Shown: positions 13,494 to 16,351 of the stretch, one piece after another
How the letters are laid out: the number at the start of each line of letters is the position of its first letter
Numbering within the stretch: position 1 is the stretch's first letter
From: CAZABG01 sp964460985
GTDB lineage: Bacteria > Chlamydiota > Chlamydiia > Chlamydiales > Parachlamydiaceae
DNA length: 16,351 nucleotides
Direction: 5' to 3'
NCBI GenBank assembly: GCA_964460985.1
Contig: CAYWQX010000044.1
Coordinates: forward strand, 1-16,351
The notes under the pieces: generated by a model
Told to the model about the DNA's origin: nothing
Databases searched by the model: none
What the model saw: only the letters and a program-made list of their open reading frames with translations
Program-made: the position numbers and the translations under genes

Positions 13494-15641
13494 ATGGGTT
13501 ATTTAAAAGATTTTCAGGCCGAAATCGCGAATCGCGACTTTAGTAAATTTATGACTCTGTGGGAAGAGTATTGCACAAGCGACAATGTCCCGGCAGAAGA
13601 ATTATTAGATTTAATAAAGTTAGTCCGGGAATCTGACTTTAATAAGCAAATGGGCGCTTATATAGAAACTTTAATTCCTCTTTGGAGAACTATCGATAAC
13701 AGCGACAAGTCATATGCTGTACTAAAAGGGATCATCGATGTTCAAACCACACAGACTCAAGAGCTTTACGATCTCGCCTTAACGAAAGCGACCGAAAAAC
13801 ATGGTAAACACCCTAAGTTTAACGATTTAATCAAAATTGCCGCCCTTAAGACCAAAGATAATTTCACCGGCAGCCTATCCGCTTTAGATGTGCTCGCCCA
13901 CCTTGAAGTGGGACAATTTCTCTACCACGCCGGCGGTTGGGGGATCGGAGAGATCATGGAGCTTTCGCATTTAAGAGAGCAAGTCGTGCTAGAGTTCGAA
14001 AATCTATCGGGCCGAAAGTCTCTTAGTTTCGCACACGCGATGAAGCTTCTGACCCCGGTTTCAAAGGAGCATTTTTTAAGCCGCCGCTTCTCGAATCCTG
14101 ACGCACTCGAAAAAGAGGCGAGGGAAAATCCTGTCCAAGTCATAAAACTTCTTCTCCAAGATCTTGGCCCTAAAACTGCTCAGGAAATAAAAGATGAAAT
14201 GGCAGATCTGGTGATTCCGGAAGGCGAGTTTTCGAAATGGTGGCAAAACGCAAGAGCCCGCCTTAAAAAAGATTTAAGCGTAGATACCCCTGAAACTCTC
14301 AAAGGTTCTTTCGTTTTAAGAAAAAATGAGATTTCTCACGAGGATAAGCTTCAAAAGGCGCTTCAAAAGAAAAGAAAAGCGATCGAGACGATTCAGGCGC
14401 TTCACAGCTATTCGAAAGAAGAGGCCGGAAGCCTTAAAAAAAGCGATGTTAAAGCGCTCTTTGTCAGCACGTTAAAGAAGCTTTTGAGTGAAAATTTGAG
14501 CGCGAAAGACAAACTCCAGGCCCTCTTTTTGGCGGAGAATACCTTCCCTCAAGAGTTTAGCGAGAAACCTGAACATATCCTTTCGAAAGAAAAAGACGTT
14601 ATTCATCTCATTGATGAAATGGAAATCCTCCAGTATAAAAAACAGGCTTTGCAGTGGATAAGACAATCCAATCTCGATTGGATCCATTTGTTCCTGCTCG
14701 CCATGAAAGGGCCTCAGAATGTTTTGATTCGCGAATACCTTTTGAAAGAGCTTTCTAACGACAAAATAGGCTACACCAAATTAGAGGAGGCAGTAGAAGA
14801 GCTCCTGAACGCCCCAAGTAAAAACCCTGAGTGGTTTTACTGGTGTTTCTCAAGATCGATTACAACCGATAAAAGCGAGCTGCCATTGTCCGAGTTTAAA
14901 GAGAGATGGTGGGAATCTTTGCTTCTTCTTTTGAGCCAGATCGAGAATGCCTCTTCTTACCAGGAACTCTCTAAAAAGATCGTCAACCTAATCCTTAATG
15001 ACCGCTATAAACTGGTCCGCGATCTCTTTAAAGAAAGCTCCTACGAATTTACAAGAGAGTTTTTACTTCTCGCCTCGAAGTGCCACTCGATAGTGGATCA
15101 TGATCAGAAAAGTTTGAGAGCGCTTGCCGCCGTTCACTATCCTGATCTGGCGGGAAAATCGGATGAGGAAAAAAATCCTTATATCTTATGGACCACTGAG
15201 GCCGGCTACATGAAGTCCCAGCAGCGAGTTCAAGAGATCGCGACTGTAGAAATGGTCGATAACGCACGCGAAATTGAAGCGGCAAGAGCTTTAGGCGATC
15301 TTCGTGAAAACTCCGAATACAAGTTTGCTAAAGAGAGAAGAGCTCGTCTTCAAGGAGAGATGAGAAGACTTTCAGATGATATCAAAAAGGCAAGAGTGAT
15401 CTCTCCTTTAGATATTACTCCTGGAGAAGTCGGCGTGGGTTCCGTGGTCGATGTGATCGATCCAAAAGGGGTCGTTCATCATTATAAAATTTTAGGTCCA
15501 TGGGATGCGGATGCTGAGGGCAATGTCCTTTCTTTCCAATCGAAGCTTGCCCAAGCAATGCTCGGTAAAAAAGAGGGAGAGACCTTTAAATTTAAAGAGG
15601 AAAGTTTTAAGATCAGTAAATTAAAAACAATATTTGACTGA
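13494..15641 (+). CDS. greA: Transcription elongation factor GreA with long N-terminal extension
   Basis: Rescues backtracked RNA polymerase by stimulating transcript cleavage in the secondary channel. The 715-residue protein is far longer than the usual 158. The GreA part is confined to roughly residues 570-715: a coiled coil with the conserved tip ALGDLRENSEY, where Asp602 and Glu605 correspond to the acidic residues that coordinate magnesium, followed by the globular domain (GSVVDVIDPKGVVHHYKILG ... LGKKEGETFKF). The first 560 or so residues are a mostly helical, charged extension with no motif I recognise; I recall chlamydial GreA having this size, so it is likely lineage specific rather than a recent fusion. 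The start has a good promoter and ribosome site. Its first 115 codons are duplicated at 11753. The stop overlaps rdgB by one base (TGATG). Confidence 0.93.
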   Translation: MGYLKDFQAEIANRDFSKFMTLWEEYCTSDNVPAEELLDLIKLVRESDFNKQMGAYIETLIPLWRTIDNSDKSYAVLKGIIDVQTTQTQELYDLALTKATEKHGKHPKFNDLIKIAALKTKDNFTGSLSALDVLAHLEVGQFLYHAGGWGIGEIMELSHLREQVVLEFENLSGRKSLSFAHAMKLLTPVSKEHFLSRRFSNPDALEKEARENPVQVIKLLLQDLGPKTAQEIKDEMADLVIPEGEFSKWWQNARARLKKDLSVDTPETLKGSFVLRKNEISHEDKLQKALQKKRKAIETIQALHSYSKEEAGSLKKSDVKALFVSTLKKLLSENLSAKDKLQALFLAENTFPQEFSEKPEHILSKEKDVIHLIDEMEILQYKKQALQWIRQSNLDWIHLFLLAMKGPQNVLIREYLLKELSNDKIGYTKLEEAVEELLNAPSKNPEWFYWCFSRSITTDKSELPLSEFKERWWESLLLLLSQIENASSYQELSKKIVNLILNDRYKLVRDLFKESSYEFTREFLLLASKCHSIVDHDQKSLRALAAVHYPDLAGKSDEEKNPYILWTTEAGYMKSQQRVQEIATVEMVDNAREIEAARALGDLRENSEYKFAKERRARLQGEMRRLSDDIKKARVISPLDITPGEVGVGSVVDVIDPKGVVHHYKILGPWDADAEGNVLSFQSKLAQAMLGKKEGETFKFKEESFKISKLKTIFD

Positions 15642-16231
15642 TGAAAATCCTTCTTGCCAGCCACAATGTTCACAAGCTCCGCGAGTTTCGTGAAATGTTC
15701 AAAACCGTAAAAGGGTTAGACCTTTATTCGCTTTTGGATTTTCCGAACTATAAGGCTCCCGAAGAAACGGGGGAGACTTTTATGGAAAACGCCATCTTGA
15801 AGGCGACCCATGCGGCAAAAGAGTTGAATATGCTCTCTATCGCGGATGACTCCGGTCTTGTAGTTCCTAAAATCAATCAACTTCCGGGAGTCAAATCGCA
15901 CCGATTTGCCGGAGAGGATCCGACGGACCAGGAAAATAGGACAAAGCTTCTTCAAATGATGAGAAATTTGGATGGAGAAGATAGATCGGCGTACTTTGAA
16001 TGCGCGATTGCCGTGGCGAAGCCTGAAGGGCTTTATAAAACGGTTCATTCTACCGTAGAAGGGTATATCGCTAACGAAGAGAAGGGAAGATCCGGCTTTG
16101 GGTATGACCCCCTTTTTATCAAGCATGACTATGATAAGACCTTCGCTGAGTTGGATGAGACTACTAAGAACCGTATTTCTCATAGACGTAAAGCTTTTGA
16201 AAAATTACTTCTCGTTCTAGAAAGCATGTAG
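15641..16231 (+). CDS. rdgB: dITP/XTP pyrophosphatase, Ham1/RdgB family
   Basis: Hydrolyses non-canonical purine triphosphates (ITP, dITP, XTP) to monophosphates, keeping them out of DNA and RNA. The 196-residue protein has the family length. Motifs in order: LLASHNVHKLREFREM (4-19), ETGETFMENAILKA (47-60), IADDSGLVVPKINQLPGVKS (67-86, with the acidic metal site), GRSGFGYDPLF (147-157) and ISHRRKAFEKL at the C-terminus. The start overlaps the greA stop by one base (TGATG), so it is translated by coupling. Together with mutY and bcp it forms a small set of oxidative-damage and nucleotide-pool genes in the window, on different transcripts. Confidence 0.95.
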   Translation: MKILLASHNVHKLREFREMFKTVKGLDLYSLLDFPNYKAPEETGETFMENAILKATHAAKELNMLSIADDSGLVVPKINQLPGVKSHRFAGEDPTDQENRTKLLQMMRNLDGEDRSAYFECAIAVAKPEGLYKTVHSTVEGYIANEEKGRSGFGYDPLFIKHDYDKTFAELDETTKNRISHRRKAFEKLLLVLESM

Positions 16232-16235
16232 CCAC

Positions 16236-16351
16236 ATGCGCTACTTGATCGATGGCTATAATTTTCTTTTCCGGCTTCTTCATCGAGGAGAAGATGTTCG
16301 AAAAATCAGGGATAAATTTGTAGCCGACCTTATCCGCAAAGTGAATGCCTC
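16236..16351 (+). CDS. YacP-like NYN-domain protein, 5' end only
   Basis: Open from the ATG at 16236 to the window edge (38 codons). The start MRYLIDGYNFLFRLL matches the first strand of the NYN/PIN-like ribonuclease fold seen in YacP (DUF901) proteins, where the aspartate of DGYN is an active-site residue. No Shine-Dalgarno is visible; the ATG lies 4 bp after the rdgB stop, inside a small inverted repeat, so expression probably depends on ribosomes finishing rdgB. Only the beginning is seen, so the assignment is tentative. Confidence 0.65.
   Translation, partial: MRYLIDGYNFLFRLLHRGEDVRKIRDKFVADLIRKVNA

Larger units (their letters stand above)
12098..13838. repeat. Tandem direct duplication, copy 2 (1741 bp)
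   Basis: Second copy of the unit at 10357-12097, joined head to tail at 12098. It is followed by the third occurrence of the 8-bp microhomology at 13839-13846, after which the sequence continues into the intact greA. Contains the truncated glycosyltransferase, the second small hypothetical gene and the functional greA promoter. Confidence 0.97.

Noticed and set aside
10357..13838. Duplication as a transposon or composite element
   Set aside because: No transposase, no terminal inverted repeats, no target-site pattern; the shared 8 bp matches microhomology at a simple tandem duplication.
15716..16183. 155-codon minus-strand open frame inside rdgB
   Set aside because: Antisense to clear RdgB motifs in the plus strand, with no independent evidence of coding.

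Overview
The window reads as a chromosomal segment from a member of the Chlamydiota, most likely an environmental (non-Chlamydiaceae) lineage. The main reasons are a GreA of about 715 residues with a very long N-terminal extension (a length I recall as typical of chlamydial GreA), a small divergent hypothetical gene beside it, a cysteine-rich outer-membrane barrel protein, and gpsA close to a UDP-sugar pyrophosphorylase gene. A heptosyltransferase and several other glycosyltransferases suggest a longer LPS core than in Chlamydia. These assignments come from motif recognition and memory of gene order; no database search was possible.

Layout. 1-915 (minus): gpsA, cut by the window edge. 979-2121 (minus): a protealysin-like M4 metallopeptidase with its own terminator. 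2227-4553 (plus): a two-gene unit encoding a cysteine-rich beta-barrel protein and a collagen-like secreted protein. 4588-6815 (minus): waaF-type heptosyltransferase and a UAP1-type UDP-sugar pyrophosphorylase, translationally coupled by an ATGA overlap. 6885-8137 (plus): bcp peroxiredoxin and a WaaE-like family 2 glycosyltransferase, also ATGA coupled. 8079-11639 (minus): an operon of a small basic protein, two related CgeB-like glycosyltransferases and mutY, in which the first three genes are chained by ATGA overlaps. 13494 to the end (plus): greA, rdgB and the start of a YacP/NYN-domain gene.

The most striking structure is an apparently perfect direct tandem duplication of 1741 bp (10357-12097 and 12098-13838) with 8 bp of microhomology (GCCGCCCT) at the breakpoints. 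It begins inside the glycosyltransferase gene and ends inside greA. The outer copies of both genes remain intact, while the centre gains a greA fragment and a 3'-truncated glycosyltransferase fragment facing each other. The small hypothetical gene and its divergent promoter region become two identical intact copies. This is either a very recent duplication or an assembly or amplification artefact.

The other region of interest is the accessory block between gpsA and the pyrophosphorylase gene (about 3.6 kb). It holds a protealysin-like peptidase, a cysteine-rich barrel and a BclA-like collagen protein, all plausible surface or host-interaction factors. No stretch longer than 300 bp lacks a gene. 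I saw no tRNA, rRNA, CRISPR array or transposase.
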